DNA of 64,000 bases, from assembly GCA_036417435.1 (NCBI GenBank), contig CM070899.1:151728237-151792236 (forward strand). Direction: 5' to 3'. This document shows, piece by piece, positions 45,901 through 57,409 of this stretch. A program made the position numbers and the translations under genes. The DNA comes from Inia geoffrensis (taxonomy: Eukaryota; Chordata; Mammalia; Artiodactyla; Iniidae). The notes under the pieces were generated by a model. That model did not search any database and was not told the DNA's origin. It was given only the letters and a program-made list of their open reading frames with translations. Each line of letters begins with the position of its first letter. Within the stretch, counting starts at the first letter, position 1.

Positions 45901-48900
45901 AAAAAAAAAAAAAAAAAAGAATAAGTGTGGTCCTCATCAGTGACCACAGAGGAACTCCAGAGAAATGGAAAGAATGGAGAATGGGGTTACTAATCAGCTT
46001 CCCTTTCTCTTTCAGTTTTATGGGTGCGAGATGGTGCTTGAGGAAGAGGGCATCTATGGAGGTGAGAGGAGATGGATATGAGTGGAGAGGGGGAGGAAGT
46101 GTGGAAGAAGGCCATGATGGTTGTTCCCCGTACCCATCTCCTCCTTTTCCCTGCCTCATTCCTGTTGGCCTGGCAGGAGGAGAGGGTACTGAGAATGGGA
46201 AGGAAGACCCCAAATTAGAATACTAGTGGGGCTATAGTTGAAAGTCACCGATGCTCTCTTCTTACCTCCCAAGACTCCCACAAGCAAAACTCGTGCCTTC
46301 CCTCCTGTGTGCATTCCTCACTCCATCCTCCGTGCAGCACAAACCTGGTCGCCGTCCTCCCTACTGGAAATCCTGCAGTGGCTCAGAATAAAGCCCAGGA
46401 TCCTCAGCATGGCCTCCTGTGCCTCTATAGTCTGGCCCCTTCCTGGCGCTTTAGCCTCCTCACATGCCACTCCTCTCTCCTGACTCACTACCCTCCAGCC
46501 ATGGGGACTTCACACACCTGTTCTTGTTGCCTAGAATATTCCTCACCCTACAGCTTTTTGCCTACCCAAATCATACTCAAATTCTAAGCCAAATGTCTCT
46601 TCTTTAGGGAAGTCTTCCCTGTACCTGTAATTGGGGTTAGATCCCTGAAATATTTGTGCTCATAGGTTGCTGTTTTACTTCTTTGGAGCATATAACTGTA
46701 GTTAAATTTGTCTGGTGTGTACTCTCTCACTACATTGTCAGCTCCAGAAGTCAGGAGCATGTCCATTCTGTTTACCACCATGTCCCCAGTATTTAGCCTA
46801 GCACCATACATATGTGGCTCTCCGTCAGTATTTGTCCAATAATGCATAAATGAAGGGGTGTTTCATCAGCACTCTTGGTTGGCACTCTAATGAAAACACA
46901 CCACTGATCCCACTGTATTACAGGCTGTTACGTACATGTCTCCTTTCCTTATCAGCCTGTGAGCCCCTTCTGGGCCGAGACTGTCTTATTCATCTCTGAG
47001 CATCCCATGCTCAGTGCAGTACCTGGCGTGTGGCAGGCACTCAGGAGTTTTTGCATGGCTGTAGTGGAGCTTCCCTCTTAATGTGGAGCCATGTGCCTTC
47101 GGCAGGGAGGCTGATGCTGTCTGTACCCACAGATGTGAGCTGTGACGAATGGGCCTTCTCTTTGTTGCCTCTTGATGTGGATCTGTTGAGCATGGAACTA
47201 CCAGAATTTTTCAGGGACTACTTCCTGGTAAATGCAGGGCCCTTGGGTCTTGGCATCAAGGAGTCGGGACAGACATGGGGTCCTGTGGGCTAGAAATATG
47301 GATTCAACCTTCATCCAACTCATAATTTATCATGAGTGATAGTAATTTGGAGACGGAATACCACTGCTTGAGGTTCATGGGGCTTCCACTGGGGCCAATG
47401 AAAATGGACTTTTGCAAACGTTGCCCAGACCCTGCCTTTCTGCTCAGGGCTTCTAGGCCTATCCACTTTCCAGATGGATCTGTCGGGTTGATCCATATCT
47501 TTGTGGCCCATGTGGTCCCTGCAGGAAGGAGATCAGTGTTGGATCAACACTGTGGCACAGGCCTTGCACCTCCTCGGCACGCTCTATGGACCCTTCCCTA
47601 ACTGCTATGGAATTGGCAGATGTGCTAAGGTGAGCAATTCTGTGTCCTGATAGCCCCTATTCACTTGTTTTCTAACCACCAAGGATTGTTCATGGGCATC
47701 TGGGATGTGAGGTATATTCTTTACCTTGCTTTCATTGCTCCAGAGTAGGTCCCCAGAGGGGAGAACTTGTATGGCTAACAGAATGGCAAGAACCCGGGAC
47801 CTCTGGGTAGCATCCCTAAATCTTTGGGGGCTGAGAGACTCCTTCACTGGTGTGGGGCAGGATGGGGAGGGGTAGGAACAGGTGGGAGTAGAAGAGGTAA
47901 TATTGTTAATAATTAGCTCCTCTCTTGGGGTCAAGGAGAAGGATCACATGGAAAGGGGTTGGGTTCTGTAGGTGTGGGGCTGCACAAGAGACCTGGACAT
48001 AAGATTGCGAATGTCTTGGGCCCTGACAGATGTCACATGAATTGTGGAGGAAACTGGAAGAGGAGGAGGATGGTGAAACCAAGGGCCGAAGGCCAGAAAT
48101 TGGACACGTCTTTCTCCTGGACAGAGGTGAAGTATGCTCAGCACTCCTCTCATTTGTTGACCCTAGAAGATACAGGAATACGGGAAACATGGTGGCACAG
48201 CTGGGATCCTCAAGTTGAGGCTGTGAATGCCAGCGTTGACTGGGGGTGTGGGCACTTGGGCCCCATGGAAGGCACTTGAGCGGATACTGAACAAACTGGG
48301 TGGGAGACTGCATCAGGGAAGACCCTCACGGTCGGGGATCTCGGTTTCAGATGTGGACTTTGTGACGGCACTTTGCTCCCAGGTGGTTTACGAGGGTCTG
48401 GTGGATGACACCTTCCGCGTCAAGTGTGGTAAGTGGCAGCTCGGCGAGACGGAGGGGTCCTCAGCTCCTGGGGCTTCCCACGGTGAGGGTGCAGGACTCG
48501 TGGGAGAGACCCAGGCTTGGAGTGAACTGCTGCCTTCCAAATAGTTTGGGGGAACGTTTAAATCTTTATTTCTTTTTTTTGGGCGACACTCCGTGGCTTG
48601 TGGGATCTTAGTTCCCTGACCAGGGATGGAACCTGGGCCCCTGGCATTGGAAGCTCAGAGTCCTAACCACTGGACCACTAGGGAAGTCCCTGGGGGACCT
48701 TTAATGGCAGTTCTGGAAAGAGAGGGGAAGGAAGGACTCATCAGAGATCCTCATAGCTGTTTCCTCTGCTCTCAAAGGGAGTGTCGACTTTGGCCCAGAA
48801 GTCACATCCTCTGACAAGAGTCTGAAGGTGCTGCTCAACGCCGAGGACAAGGTGAGCACATGGGTGCTGGCAGAGGATTTCCCCAGGGCCACTGTCACCA

Positions 48901-51900
48901 TGAGGCTGTGGGCCCCGGCACTGGGAGGAGAGGACAAGTCCCCAGGAGAGAGGGACACCCAGCCATTTAAGAGCACAACCCAGAGCACATAGCAGGGATT
49001 TGACATGTCCTTACTGATACCAGCTCAGCTTCCTCTGTACTTCTGCTAGAATAGCTGAGCACTCTCCCTGTGCTGTTGTTACCCTGATGAGGCAGGAAGG
49101 AACAAGGTATGCGTCTGTATAGTAATTTGTTCCTGTCTTATTCCCCTTGCAGGTGTTTAATGAGATTCGTAACGAGCACTTCTCCAATGTCTTTGGCTTC
49201 TTGAGCCAGAAGGCCCGGAACCTGCAGGCCCAGTATGACGTGAGACTCCCAGCCCGGGTCCTCCGTCTGTTTCCTCAGTGGCTCCCCAGGCTGCTGCCCT
49301 TTGGCTCCCCTTCTGGTGCTACAGCGGGTGGGAACTGAGGGAGGGTAGTGTTTGCTCACATCTGAGGGCAGAGGGGCTGACCTCATGGCAATGTCCCCAC
49401 AGCGCCGGAGAGGCATGGACATAAAGCAGATGAAGAACTTCGTGTCCCAGGAGCTCAAGGGACTGAAGCAGGAGCACCGCCTGCTGAGTCTCCGTAGGTT
49501 TCAGCTTGAGGGTAGGGCAAGGGGAACCCTGCAGAGGAGATCTGGGAGGAGATCTCTGTTCATCTGGAAAATAGTGCTCTTCTTTGGTCTAAAGTGTGAA
49601 GAAGTGCTCCTGCACTTTGCCTTAAGAGGTCCTTATTCTCCTGGACAATAAAGAGACATTCTTCCAGAACCAGGAATATGTCAGCTCCCTGTTTGTCCTG
49701 TCTGCAGATATCGGGGCCTGTGAATCCATCATGAAGAAGAAAACCAAGCAGGACTTCCAGGAGCTCATCAAGACTGAGCATGGTGACTTGGCTACTTCTC
49801 CTGCTTCTGCTTCCCTGGCTCCCAGCCCCAGCCCGCCCTGAAAAGATGCTCTCTGGCTCTTTCCAGTTGACGCTGGCTGTGTGGAATGTTGGTTCCTGCT
49901 AGAAGCCCTGGGGGCCCCTTAACCCACCCCAAGGATGAAGAAAGAGATGGGGAGACAAGACGCCCATTAGCATAGATGGCAACAGCTGAGCCGCTTCCCC
50001 AGTAACAGGCTCTCCTCTGATTATTTGCAGCGCTCCTGGAGGGCTTCAGCATCCGTGAGAGCACCAACTACATTGAAGAGCACATAGACCGGCAGGTGAG
50101 GCGGGAAAGGGGGAGATATTGGGAACAGCATTTAGAGGTGGGGCTCAAGCGGAAGCAAGAGGAGAGAGCGTGTGTTATGAAACTTGAATTCTCCTTGACT
50201 CTTTCTTCCTGTGCAGGTGTCACCCATAGAAAGCCTTCGCCTCATGTGCCTTTTGTCCATCACTGAGAACGGTGAGCCCCAGGGACCAAAGACACCAGAT
50301 TGAAAAGCTGTACCTTAGGGATAGTTCCCTGTAATCTCGTGGATTCTTTCCCCTGTAAAATAAAGCAGCTTTTGTTTTGGGTGAAACATCCCCAGGTCAT
50401 AAGGTAATTTATTGTTCCAGCCCTAAACAGGACCACATCCACCCTCCCCAACGCCCCCGGCACACGGCCTGTCCCATCGTAGGATTGCAAAGGGGTAGAG
50501 CTGAATGGCATTTCTCTCATCATTCCATCTGGCCTCCTACCCGCAACAAGATTTCATAATCAAGATACAGTCCAGGAAAAACCAATTTCATAAACATTTT
50601 AAAAGCTCAGATTCTGCAACCTTTCATGGCAACTTGTTTTGAATGTTGAAGTCTTCCAGTTGGCAAATATTCTTTAAGGTTGCTTTCTACCCAAAGACAT
50701 TATTTGCTTATTCTAAATCCCCTTTATTGTAGTTGGAAGTCCATTTCTTCTTACCTCTGTGGAGAAAAACATCTAAGGCTGCACTTTGGGAACTCATTTG
50801 AACACTTTTCCTATTCCCCACTAGCTGTTGAGCAGTTCCCCAGAAAACTGGCCCATAGCCAAGGAGAAATGCACGGGGAGGCCCTTGTCCTCCCTCCTGG
50901 CGCATCCCACCCTCCACTACGGATTAGATTAGCTTTTCTTTCAGTGTCCCTTCCTCGGGGCTCTTCCTTGGAAGAGATCCAGGCCTCTCAGATCCAGGCT
51001 ATATCTTTCAAAAAGCAAGCTTAAATTTAGGAGTCAGTTTAGAATCAACTGCATAGGATGCAAGGTTAACGTTCTGTACTGACTTCTTCCTTCTGACTAG
51101 GGTTTTTTTTTTTGGTGGGGGGACGAGGGTTGGTTTGTTGGTTTGTACACTTTAGGGCACCTCAACTGGCTCATGAACCTTTATCTTCCTTACCCTCAGG
51201 TTTGATCCCCAAAGATTACCGATCCCTGAAAACCCAGTATCTGCAGGTAAGGCCAGGAGACTGTGTTCTTGAGGGAACTTGGTGGAGGGAGGTCATTGGA
51301 CATTTTCAAAAGAGGCAAAAGAAGAAACGGTCCCTTTCCTGTCCCCATCACCCTCCTGTTCCCATGCGGCCTCCCTCTCAGAGGTTGTGGGGATGGTCAC
51401 CTTTCAGCACGCAGAGACTCTTCCCACTACCCTTGTTTCACTCTCCTCCCCTCTTATGTGGCCAGTGCGGGGGGAATTTGAACAATTAAGCTGTTGGACC
51501 CAGTGGTGAGTTCTTACTCCTGGATTCACCCTTTATTTAGCACCTTGCGAGGCGTCAATACACCTTTCCTTCCAGGTCCTTCTCAAGTCCTACCTCCTCT
51601 GTGAAGCCTTCCCCACCTCCTTACATCGACAGCTTTCTGTGCTCTCTAATTGTTCCGTGCTGGCATTTGGTGATTTCTGATATGAAAATCTTCCCCACAA
51701 ACAAGTGTGCACTGCTCAGGACACAGAGCGCATAATCCTTCTCTCCCCCACCTCCATATCACCTAACAGTGCTAGGCCCTTGGTGAATGCTCGGTAGAGA
51801 GCTGAATTGCATTTTCTTCAGAGCTATGGCCCCGAGCACCTGCTAACCTTCTCCAATCTGCGGCGAGCTGGGCTCCTAACGGAGCAGGCCCCGGGGGACA

Positions 51901-54073
51901 CCCTCACAGCCGTGGAGAGTAAAGTGAGCAAGCTGGTGACGGACAAGGCTGCAGGTGAGCAGGGAGTGCAGGTAACCCCTTTCACCCTCCTCAGCTGTTG
52001 TTGCCTGTTCTCTCAATAGGTAGAGCACCCTGGTAGGGAGAGAATGAGCTGGGGAAGGAGAAAGTGATTCCTTACTGTTACTGTCCTTACTGCCACTACT
52101 TCTGCTTGTAAGAGCAGCTTCCAGTTATTGAACACTGACATGCCAAGCCTTTTAGATACACTTTCTCATTTAATCCTCGCAAAGTTTCTACGTGGTAAGT
52201 TTTATTATCTCCATTTTACACATGAGGAAACCGAGGCTTAGGGAGGTTAAGTGACTTCTTCAGAGCCCTTTAGTAAGTCAGATTTAACTCCAAAGGCCAT
52301 ACACTTAACCAGTAAACTAGGATCACCCTGTAGATTGCATTTAGTAGAGGGCTGGTACCCTGTAGGAGGAGGAAGACTGCAGGTGGGAGAAGGGTGGTGA
52401 TTGTCTTAAGCAGTTCCAGGGAACTGTAGGTGAACGGCTGTGAGGGGGCTCTTCAGATGTGATAGGTCCTGCTATTTGAGAAGAGGGGGTCCTGTCATTT
52501 CCTGAGTGGTATCACCTGTGGCAGCATCATTAATTCATAAACCTTAGATGAAACCAGCGCAGATTTCTTTCCCAGGAAAGATTACTGATGCCTTCAGTTC
52601 TCTGGCCAAGAGGAGCAATTTCCGCGCCATCAGCAAGAAGCTGAATTTGGTATGTAGAACAGGGGTGGACAAGGAAGGCAGTGGGGTCAGTCCTTTGTGA
52701 AGTACTTTGAACCCACAAAAACCTCTCTGTCATTTTGTTTTTATAAAGATCCTTTTGTGTGGTAGCATTATAGCATGAGCTTAATAATGAGACAAGACAC
52801 AAAGGTTCATTCATTTAATAAACACGTAACTCACACCTACCAATGTCAGAGAATACACTAAGTGCTGCTTCAGTGACAGACATGTCCCATGTCGCTGAAG
52901 GGTCAGAAGGGGTCCCTCTTTCCAGCGAGTGTGGAAACTCATTCAAGAGAATCAGCAGGCACTGAACAGCTTTCATCTTTGGTTATGGATTCTTTTTTTT
53001 TTTTTTTTTTTCCTCCAAGGCTATTGCTGCTTCTTAATTTTAGTTGAAGTAAGAACTGTTCTTAGGGGTATGCCACTTTTCTCTGGCCCTGTAAAGGACT
53101 GGAGGGATGAGTGGTCACTTGCCTTATACAGTCCCCTTTGCCCTCTAGATCCCACGTGTGGATGGTGAGTACGATCTGAAAGTGCCACGTGACATGGCAT
53201 ATGTGTTCAGTGGTGCTTACGTGCCCCTCAGCTGCCGAATCATCGAGCAGGTGAGAATGAGTGGCTCGCTCCTGTTCATATTTCATGCTCTCTGCTTTCT
53301 TTTAGTCCCTGGCCTGGCCCAACTTTTAACTACCTGAGTGACTAGCAAGAAATGTGACAGTCTGGCTGCTGCTAGACTTGAAACTAACGCTTGTGCCTTC
53401 CCAGGTGCTGGAGCGGCAAAGCTGGCAGGGCCTGGACGAAGTGGTGCGGCTTCTCAACTGCAGTGAGCTGGCATTCACAGGTGCGTGGCCTTGCCCAGTG
53501 AGGGCGGGGTGAAACGAGAGGAGGGCCGGATGCATCATCCAGTAGTGCCGGTGAAGAGCTGAGTCTGGTCTGGTCTTTGCAGACATGACCAAGGAAGACA
53601 AGGCTTCCAGTGAGTCCCTGCGCCTCATCTTGGTGGTGTTCTTGGGTGGTTGCACATTCTCTGAGATCTCAGCCCTCCGGTTCCTGGGCAGAGAGAAAGG
53701 TGAGATCAGGCTTCTGTGGGATCTGGGGGACAAAGGGCAGCCCTCAGGAAGGCTTCTTTACTGGCCTCTGGGTACCACTTGCTGCCATCTTGCTGTAGGC
53801 TGAATAGCAGGAAGCCCAGTTCCACCAAGCATGGCAAGTTGCTGTGCCCAGGGGCATGGCACTGACGCATCTATGACTATAAACTGGTGCTCTGACCCAG
53901 CCAGGGCCGTGGAACTGGAGGGGCTTGACGTGGCTGGTGTTAGGGGCTTAAATCTGCTCTCAGTCATGTATCGTGGTACTTTTGACTCCTTAGGGCACAG
54001 GTTCATTTTTCTGACGACAGCAGTCACCAACAGCGTTCGCCTTATGGAGGCCATGAGTGAGGTGAAAGCCTGA
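34864..54073 (+). CDS. VPS33B: VPS33B, Sec1/Munc18 protein of late endosomes and lysosomes
   Basis: VPS33B pairs with VIPAS39 in a tethering complex that guides SNARE-dependent fusion in endolysosomal, alpha-granule and apical trafficking. Human loss causes ARC syndrome. Coding exons: 34864-34959, 38447-38527, 38910-38971, 40437-40486, 40682-40749, 46016-46061, 47133-47227, 47525-47629, 48030-48126, 48351-48428, 48778-48851, 49153-49239, 49403-49493, 49708-49782, 50031-50095, 50217-50271, 51200-51246, 51822-51954, 52576-52649, 53149-53250, 53405-53480, 53583-53699, 53994-54073. They total 1854 bases, or 617 codons plus stop, the length I recall for human. All junctions are GT-AG and every phase agrees. 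Start [20 protein letters not shown], end [11 protein letters not shown]. The Sec1 fold spans nearly the whole protein. No damage is seen. Introns 1 and 5 hold most of the repeats. Confidence 0.97.
35190..35820 (-). mobile_element. L2 LINE, antisense
   Basis: 'AGGATGTTCCAGGCGGATGGACTGG' and similar text match antisense L2, in VPS33B intron 1. Diverged. Confidence 0.5.
35880..36010 (+). mobile_element. L2/MIR-like 3' end
   Basis: 'GGAAGGTCCTTGAGGACAGGG' followed by 'CATGTGCTTAATAAATATTTGTTG' is a sense L2-type tail. Confidence 0.65.
36011..36590. other. VPS33B intron 1, unassigned part
   Basis: No exon is supported. It may include decayed L2. Confidence 0.4.
36592..36796 (-). mobile_element. 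CHR-2-type SINE
   Basis: Antisense copy flanked by ACACCTGACTTTTT on both sides. Confidence 0.94.
37055..37183 (-). mobile_element. Short tRNA-derived SINE
   Basis: Antisense, ending ACCGCCAGGGAAGTCC. It is reduced in the body compared with other short copies. Confidence 0.85.
37240..37900 (+). mobile_element. L2 LINE 3' part
   Basis: Sense L2 text on both sides of a MER5-like insertion ('CAAACTCCCTAACTTGGCATTTGGG'; 'TTGCTAGATTGCCATCTCAATC'). Confidence 0.5.
37446..37672 (-). mobile_element. MER5-like hAT DNA transposon
   Basis: 'GATATTTAGCAGCATCCCTAACC' and 'TCAGCCCTGGTTGAGGACCACTG' are the antisense MER5A core and end. It is inserted in an L2. Confidence 0.82.
37901..38446. other. End of VPS33B intron 1, unassigned
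   Basis: Nothing recognised apart from the polypyrimidine acceptor ahead of exon 2. Confidence 0.4.
39100..39640 (+). mobile_element. L2 LINE 3' part
   Basis: 'CTTTCAAAAATATTTTCATTGGGC' and 'CTTCCAGGCTCTGCACACG' are sense L2 text in VPS33B intron 3. Confidence 0.6.
39933..39981 (+). repeat. (TG)n microsatellite
   Basis: An uninterrupted TG run of about 24 units, likely polymorphic. Confidence 0.97.
40008..40262 (-). mobile_element. tRNA-derived SINE, diverged
   Basis: Antisense copy with repeated 'TCCTTAGTTGTGGC' phrases, ending GCCACCAGGGAAGTCC. Confidence 0.9.
40750..41620. other. VPS33B intron 5, first part
   Basis: Unique or heavily decayed sequence. No exon is seen. Confidence 0.4.
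41625..41780 (+). mobile_element. MIR SINE
   Basis: Sense MIR core: 'CTGTGTGATCTTGGATAAGTTAC' then 'GTGTCTCAGTTTTCTCATC'. Confidence 0.85.
41890..42911 (+). repeat. Intronic tandem duplication, copy A
   Basis: Matches 43462-44233 at roughly 90% identity once the SINE in each copy is set aside. It begins GATAGCACAGTCTTAC and ends at GGTAATGCTTTTA, where a SINE pair now separates it from copy B. It lies in VPS33B intron 5. Confidence 0.9.
42391..42765 (+). mobile_element. CHR-1-type SINE in copy A
   Basis: Sense copy flanked by AAGTAGCCCTGTA on both sides. Copy B has a different SINE at the same base. Confidence 0.94.
42930..43267 (-). mobile_element. CHR-1-type SINE at duplication junction
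   Basis: Antisense copy with poly-T, ending CACCAGGGAAGTCCC. It lies between duplication copies A and B. Confidence 0.92.
43270..43461 (-). mobile_element. tRNA-derived SINE at duplication junction
   Basis: Antisense copy of the 'TTAGTTGCAGAATGC' type. Its last bases (GGGAAGTCCC) abut the first base of copy B. Confidence 0.92.
43462..44233 (+). repeat. Intronic tandem duplication, copy B
   Basis: Second copy of 41890-42911, without its large SINE. It begins GATGGCACAGTCTTAC and continues past GGTAATGCTTTT into AAACACTGAC, which is probably the original right flank. Confidence 0.9.
43963..44085 (+). mobile_element. Short tRNA-derived SINE in copy B
   Basis: Sense short-form SINE (GTCCAGTGGTTAAGACTCC), with GGTCCATA before it and GGCCTATA after. 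It occupies the base position equivalent to the SINE in copy A. Confidence 0.9.
44384..44540 (+). mobile_element. Short tRNA-derived SINE
   Basis: Sense copy with A-rich tail, flanked by AAGGAGCATGAG and AAGGAGGATGAG. Confidence 0.9.
44797..45006 (-). mobile_element. CHR-2-type SINE
   Basis: Antisense copy flanked by CACCTTCACCTTTT on both sides. Confidence 0.94.
45010..45560 (+). mobile_element. L2 LINE fragment
   Basis: Sense L2-like text ('GTCAAATCCAGTGATGTCTACG', 'GAGACTGTTGCCCATTC') in VPS33B intron 5. Confidence 0.55.
45705..45919 (+). mobile_element. CHR-2-type SINE
   Basis: Sense copy flanked by perfect AATAAGTGTGGTCCT duplications. It lies about 100 bases ahead of VPS33B exon 6. 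Confidence 0.95.
46240..47050 (+). mobile_element. L2 LINE fragments
   Basis: Sense L2 3' text ('AGGATCCTCAGCATGGCCTCC', 'GTCAGCTCCAGAAGTCAGGAGC', 'TACCTGGCGTGTGGCAGGCAC') in VPS33B intron 6. At least two L2 ends are present. Confidence 0.65.
48560..48690 (-). mobile_element. Short tRNA-derived SINE
   Basis: Antisense copy ending ACCACTAGGGAAGTCC, in VPS33B intron 10. Probable flanks are GGGGGAACGTTTA and GGGGGACCTTTA. Confidence 0.87.
50280..51190. other. VPS33B intron 16
   Basis: The longest late intron. No exon or clear repeat is seen apart from short homopolymer runs. Confidence 0.45.
51550..51805 (+). mobile_element. L2 LINE 3' end
   Basis: 'CTACCTCCTCTGTGAAGCCTTCC' through 'GTGCTAGGCCCTTGGTGAATGC' is the sense L2 end. 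It stops just before VPS33B exon 18. Confidence 0.72.
52115..52325 (-). mobile_element. MIR SINE
   Basis: Antisense MIR: 'CATTTTACACATGAGGAAACCGAGGC' and 'GGGAGGTTAAGTGACTTC'. Confidence 0.85.
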
Positions 54074-54149
54074 ACTTTTCCCGGCCAGTGTTGATGTCTT
54101 CCCTGGACATGTTCCTCAGTGGGATGCAGGAGTTTGAATCCCAGCTGCT

Positions 54150-54155
54150 AATAAA
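54150..54155 (+). terminator. First VPS33B polyadenylation signal
   Basis: AATAAA in GCTAATAAAATG, 77 bases after the stop codon. Confidence 0.6.
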
Positions 54156-54338
54156 ATGTCTACCAACTATGCTCCAGCTGGGGAGCAGGGAACTTATTTG
54201 GATTTAGGGAACATATCTGAGGAGAGAGTTCACTTCCTGCCCCCAGGATATTTCTTTTTTGTTTATGAAGTACAGCCCATGCTGATGAGATAAGGAGGAA
54301 GAGGATCTTTTGCTAAATCCTGTTTGAGTATCATTGTA

Positions 54339-54344
54339 AATAAA
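54339..54344 (+). terminator. Second VPS33B polyadenylation signal
   Basis: AATAAA in TTGTAAATAAAGCC, 266 bases after the stop. Either or both sites may be used. Confidence 0.55.
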
Positions 54345-54799
54345 GCCTCTACTCTCAATGTATCAATATTATGTTTAGTTCTAGACAGGCACTTCCATGT
54401 TTACTGGTGAAGCAGAGGGGGCTTTACATAGGGGCTTCGTGTATTCTACGGCCTGGACTGGGTAGTAGCTCTGGGCTTGGTCTGGTTCTTCCTTGAAACT
54501 TGCACTGTACTGGACTTTCCTCAACCATAAAATGAGGATTAGTTAGATGATCAGTACCAGTTAGATGACTGCACCCTTCCAATTCTAAAATTCTGTGATT
54601 CATTACACTTTAGAAAAAATGAGCTTGCTATTGTTTTAACTTAAGGAGTCGCTTGAATTTTAAGCCTTTTGTTTCTTATTGCAGAATGAAAGATTATGTC
54701 CCTTGTTAGAGCAGTTTCAGGCATTGGCAAACTGTGCTCCTGTAAAGGTTACCAGTGCCCTCCTAAGTGCTGATTCTAGTGACCTTTCTTTCCCTTTAC

Positions 54800-55660
54800 C
54801 CTTTAAAAATTGTGAATACTAACCACATCTATTAGTGGTCGTCTTCTAAGTTGATCTCACTGATGATCCCCTTTACCTTCTTGTAATTCTCATATTCAGC
54901 TTCCATGACACACTTCTTTGTCCTCCTGCATTCTCCTAGGCTGCACTTCCATCTCCTTTGGTTCCTCTCTCTGTGTATCCTCCTTTGTTGCATCTCCTGT
55001 CTCTGTCCTTTATTGTTATCCAGGTGCCCATCCTAAACTTTTGTCTCACTGCTGAGATTCACGCGATTATTTACAACCTGGTCGTTCCATGGGCAGTTCA
55101 CACTCAGCATGTCTAAAATAAACTCTCACACTGAACCTCGTGTCCCCACTTGGGAATCCCTAAATCTGCTCCTCTTCCTCTGTTTCCTTAATTGACATTC
55201 TCATCATCTACCCAAGTTTTGTTCATGCAAGAAATTATATCCTTGGGACTTCCCTGGTGGTCCAGTGGTTAAGACTCCGTGCTCCCAATGCAGGGGACCC
55301 GAGTTCAATTCCTGGTCAGGGAACTGGATCCCACATGCATGCCACAACTGAGAGTTCGAATGCCACAACTAAAGATCCCACATGCGGCAGCAAAGATCCC
55401 GCATGCCGCTACTAAGACCCAGTGCAGCCAAATAAATAAATAAAATTTTAAAAATTAAAAGAAAAAAAAGAAATTATATCTTTGACCTCAGATTTTTTTC
55501 TTTTTATCCCCCACATTCAGCTGGTCCCCATTATTTCTAAATGCTTCTGGTTCATCTTCTCACCATCCCCATGGCAGAGGTACTTGTTTTTGGCGTGGGC
55601 TTTTGCAAAACTGTCCCTCCCAAGCTCTGCCTCCTATCTGTTGTCCAATCCACAGTGCTG
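54800..55660 (+). mobile_element. L2 LINE fragment
   Basis: Sense L2-like text ('CACTCAGCATGTCTAAAATAAAC', 'TGTTGTCCAATCCACAGTGCTG') between VPS33B and PRC1, split by a SINE. Confidence 0.6.
55247..55473 (+). mobile_element. tRNA-derived SINE
   Basis: Sense copy flanked by AAGAAATTATATCCTT and AAGAAATTATATCTTT. Confidence 0.94.
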
Positions 55661-55666
55661 ACACGT

Positions 55667-55885
55667 CTTTTTTTTTTTTAATTGGGGTATAGTTGTTTTA
55701 CAATGTTGTCTTAGTTTCTACTGTACAGCGGAGTTCCCTGTGCTATACATCAGGTTCTCATTAGTTGCCTATTTTATACATATTAGTGTATATATGTCAG
55801 TCCCGATCTCCCAATTCATCCCACCCTCGGTGTCCATACGTTTGTTCTCTACATCTGTGTCTCTGTTTCTGCCTTGCATGCCACT
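55667..55885 (-). mobile_element. 5'-truncated L1 3'UTR, antisense
   Basis: Poly-T then 'TACTGTACAGCGGAGTTCCCTG' and 'GATCTCCCAATTCATCCCACC'. It is the reverse complement of the 3'UTR seen in the sense L1 at 63680-63960. Confidence 0.88.
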
Positions 55886-56850
55886 TCTTAAAAGAAAGAT
55901 CCAAACCTGTGGTGTTGGATCATCAAAAGTATTCTTTCCATAGGAGAATGATAATGCTGTGAGCGCAAATTCCAAGGAAAATGCAGTACCTCAAGTATCT
56001 AGCTAGAATCTTGACAGTGCTACGTCAAGCTAGTGTGCAAGATCAAAGACACTGCTGACAGGGCTGTTCGTTTGTAGAAAGAACATGTGGCAGTCAGAAA
56101 AAGTTCTATGGCCAAATGAATAAACAGTGGCAGTGCATTCTAGAACAGTGCTGTTCACTAGAAATATAAAATGGTCCTTTTTAATACACATTACAGAGTG
56201 TTTTACATGCTGAGTATGTGCTCTGAATTGATATCTTCCAACGGTTCTATGACTGTTGACCGCGGGATCTTTGTTAGCTTCAGAATTACAGTGTAAAGCA
56301 CGTTATAGCAAAGTCGTCTTATGTCTGGATACTTACAACCGTGGCCCTGGGAACCTGTCTGAAGATCACAAGTTTTTGAAGCTTTCTGGAGAACTCTCAG
56401 GTTAATCAACAAAGAGCACAAGTAAATTTAAAAAGTGGTGCCTGCAGGCCACATACTAGTGGTGCAGATGTTTAGCACGCTGCTCATGAGTTAAAGGATG
56501 TTGAAAGCACCAATGAAGTTTTTCCGAAAGTGAGAAAAACACGGTCCGGAAGGTGAAGCAAACAGGCATCCTTTACTTTTCCTTCATGGAAAAGACAAAT
56601 GAAGAGAATTCACAGAAGTTACAGTTGACCAATACACATGGGGAAAATGTGCAATTTCAGCTATAATCAAGCAAGTATGAATCAAAGAAGGAAATGCCAC
56701 TTTTTGCCTAGCAAAGTGGTTTAAAAGGACAGTAGTACTCCATACTGCTGAGGGTGAGGAGGGTACTCTTCCTTGGTGGTGAGGGCAAATTAATAAATAC
56801 AGCCTATCTGGAGAGGGAGCATAAAGTAATTACACTTCTAGGAACCAACC
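55886..56850. other. VPS33B-PRC1 intergenic sequence
   Basis: AT-rich, with no coding signal or repeat that I can name with confidence. Confidence 0.4.
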
Positions 56851-57060
56851 CTAAGAAAACAATGCAAAATGCAAAGATTTAGGTATGAAGACATTCATTT
56901 GTACAAAGTACAACCTAAATATCCATCGATGGCAAAGTAGTTGAATTATGAATCTACACGCCAATATATTACGCAACCATGAAAAAAGGAAAAAGTGATA
57001 TATAAGCATTAAGGCATGTAGCAAGGATACAAAAGTACTTTGTCGATTTTGAGTTTTTCA
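56850..57060 (+). mobile_element. Old L1 ORF2 end
   Basis: 'GTACAACCTAAATATCCATCGATGGC' and the text beside it are a decayed sense L1 ORF2 end. Confidence 0.6.
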
Positions 57061-57129
57061 ATTTTTATATAACAATTATATAAATCCAGGTAATTTGAAA
57101 GAAAACCACGATCCAGGCAATTTCCATTC

Positions 57130-57270
57130 ATTTACCAGTCGTTACTTGGGCAAGTCACTCAGACCTTTTTGAGACAGTTCCCTTTGTAGAATGGCGATAA
57201 TACCTAGCGGGATGGTTGGGGAGATTAAATGGGATCACTCGTCTAGAAAGGTACCAGGCCGGTGAGCAGG
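57130..57270 (+). mobile_element. MIR-like fragment
   Basis: 'TTACTTGGGCAAGTCACTCAGACC' and 'AGAATGGCGATAATACC' resemble sense MIR. Confidence 0.6.
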
Positions 57271-57409
57271 GTTCAGTGTCCTTCCCTTCCCTTTCCCTTT
57301 AGGTCATGGTTTCCTACATATGGGGCAATTGCTCGGTCCCCAGGCTTGCTGCCTGAATGAGCAAGGGAAACAAATTACGGCGCTAGGCTTTTCTGTTAAT
57401 CCCTCTTCT

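Noticed and set aside
45557..46213. 218-codon minus-strand open frame
   Set aside because: It joins a SINE to antisense of VPS33B exon 6 and its flanks and has no coding signature of its own.
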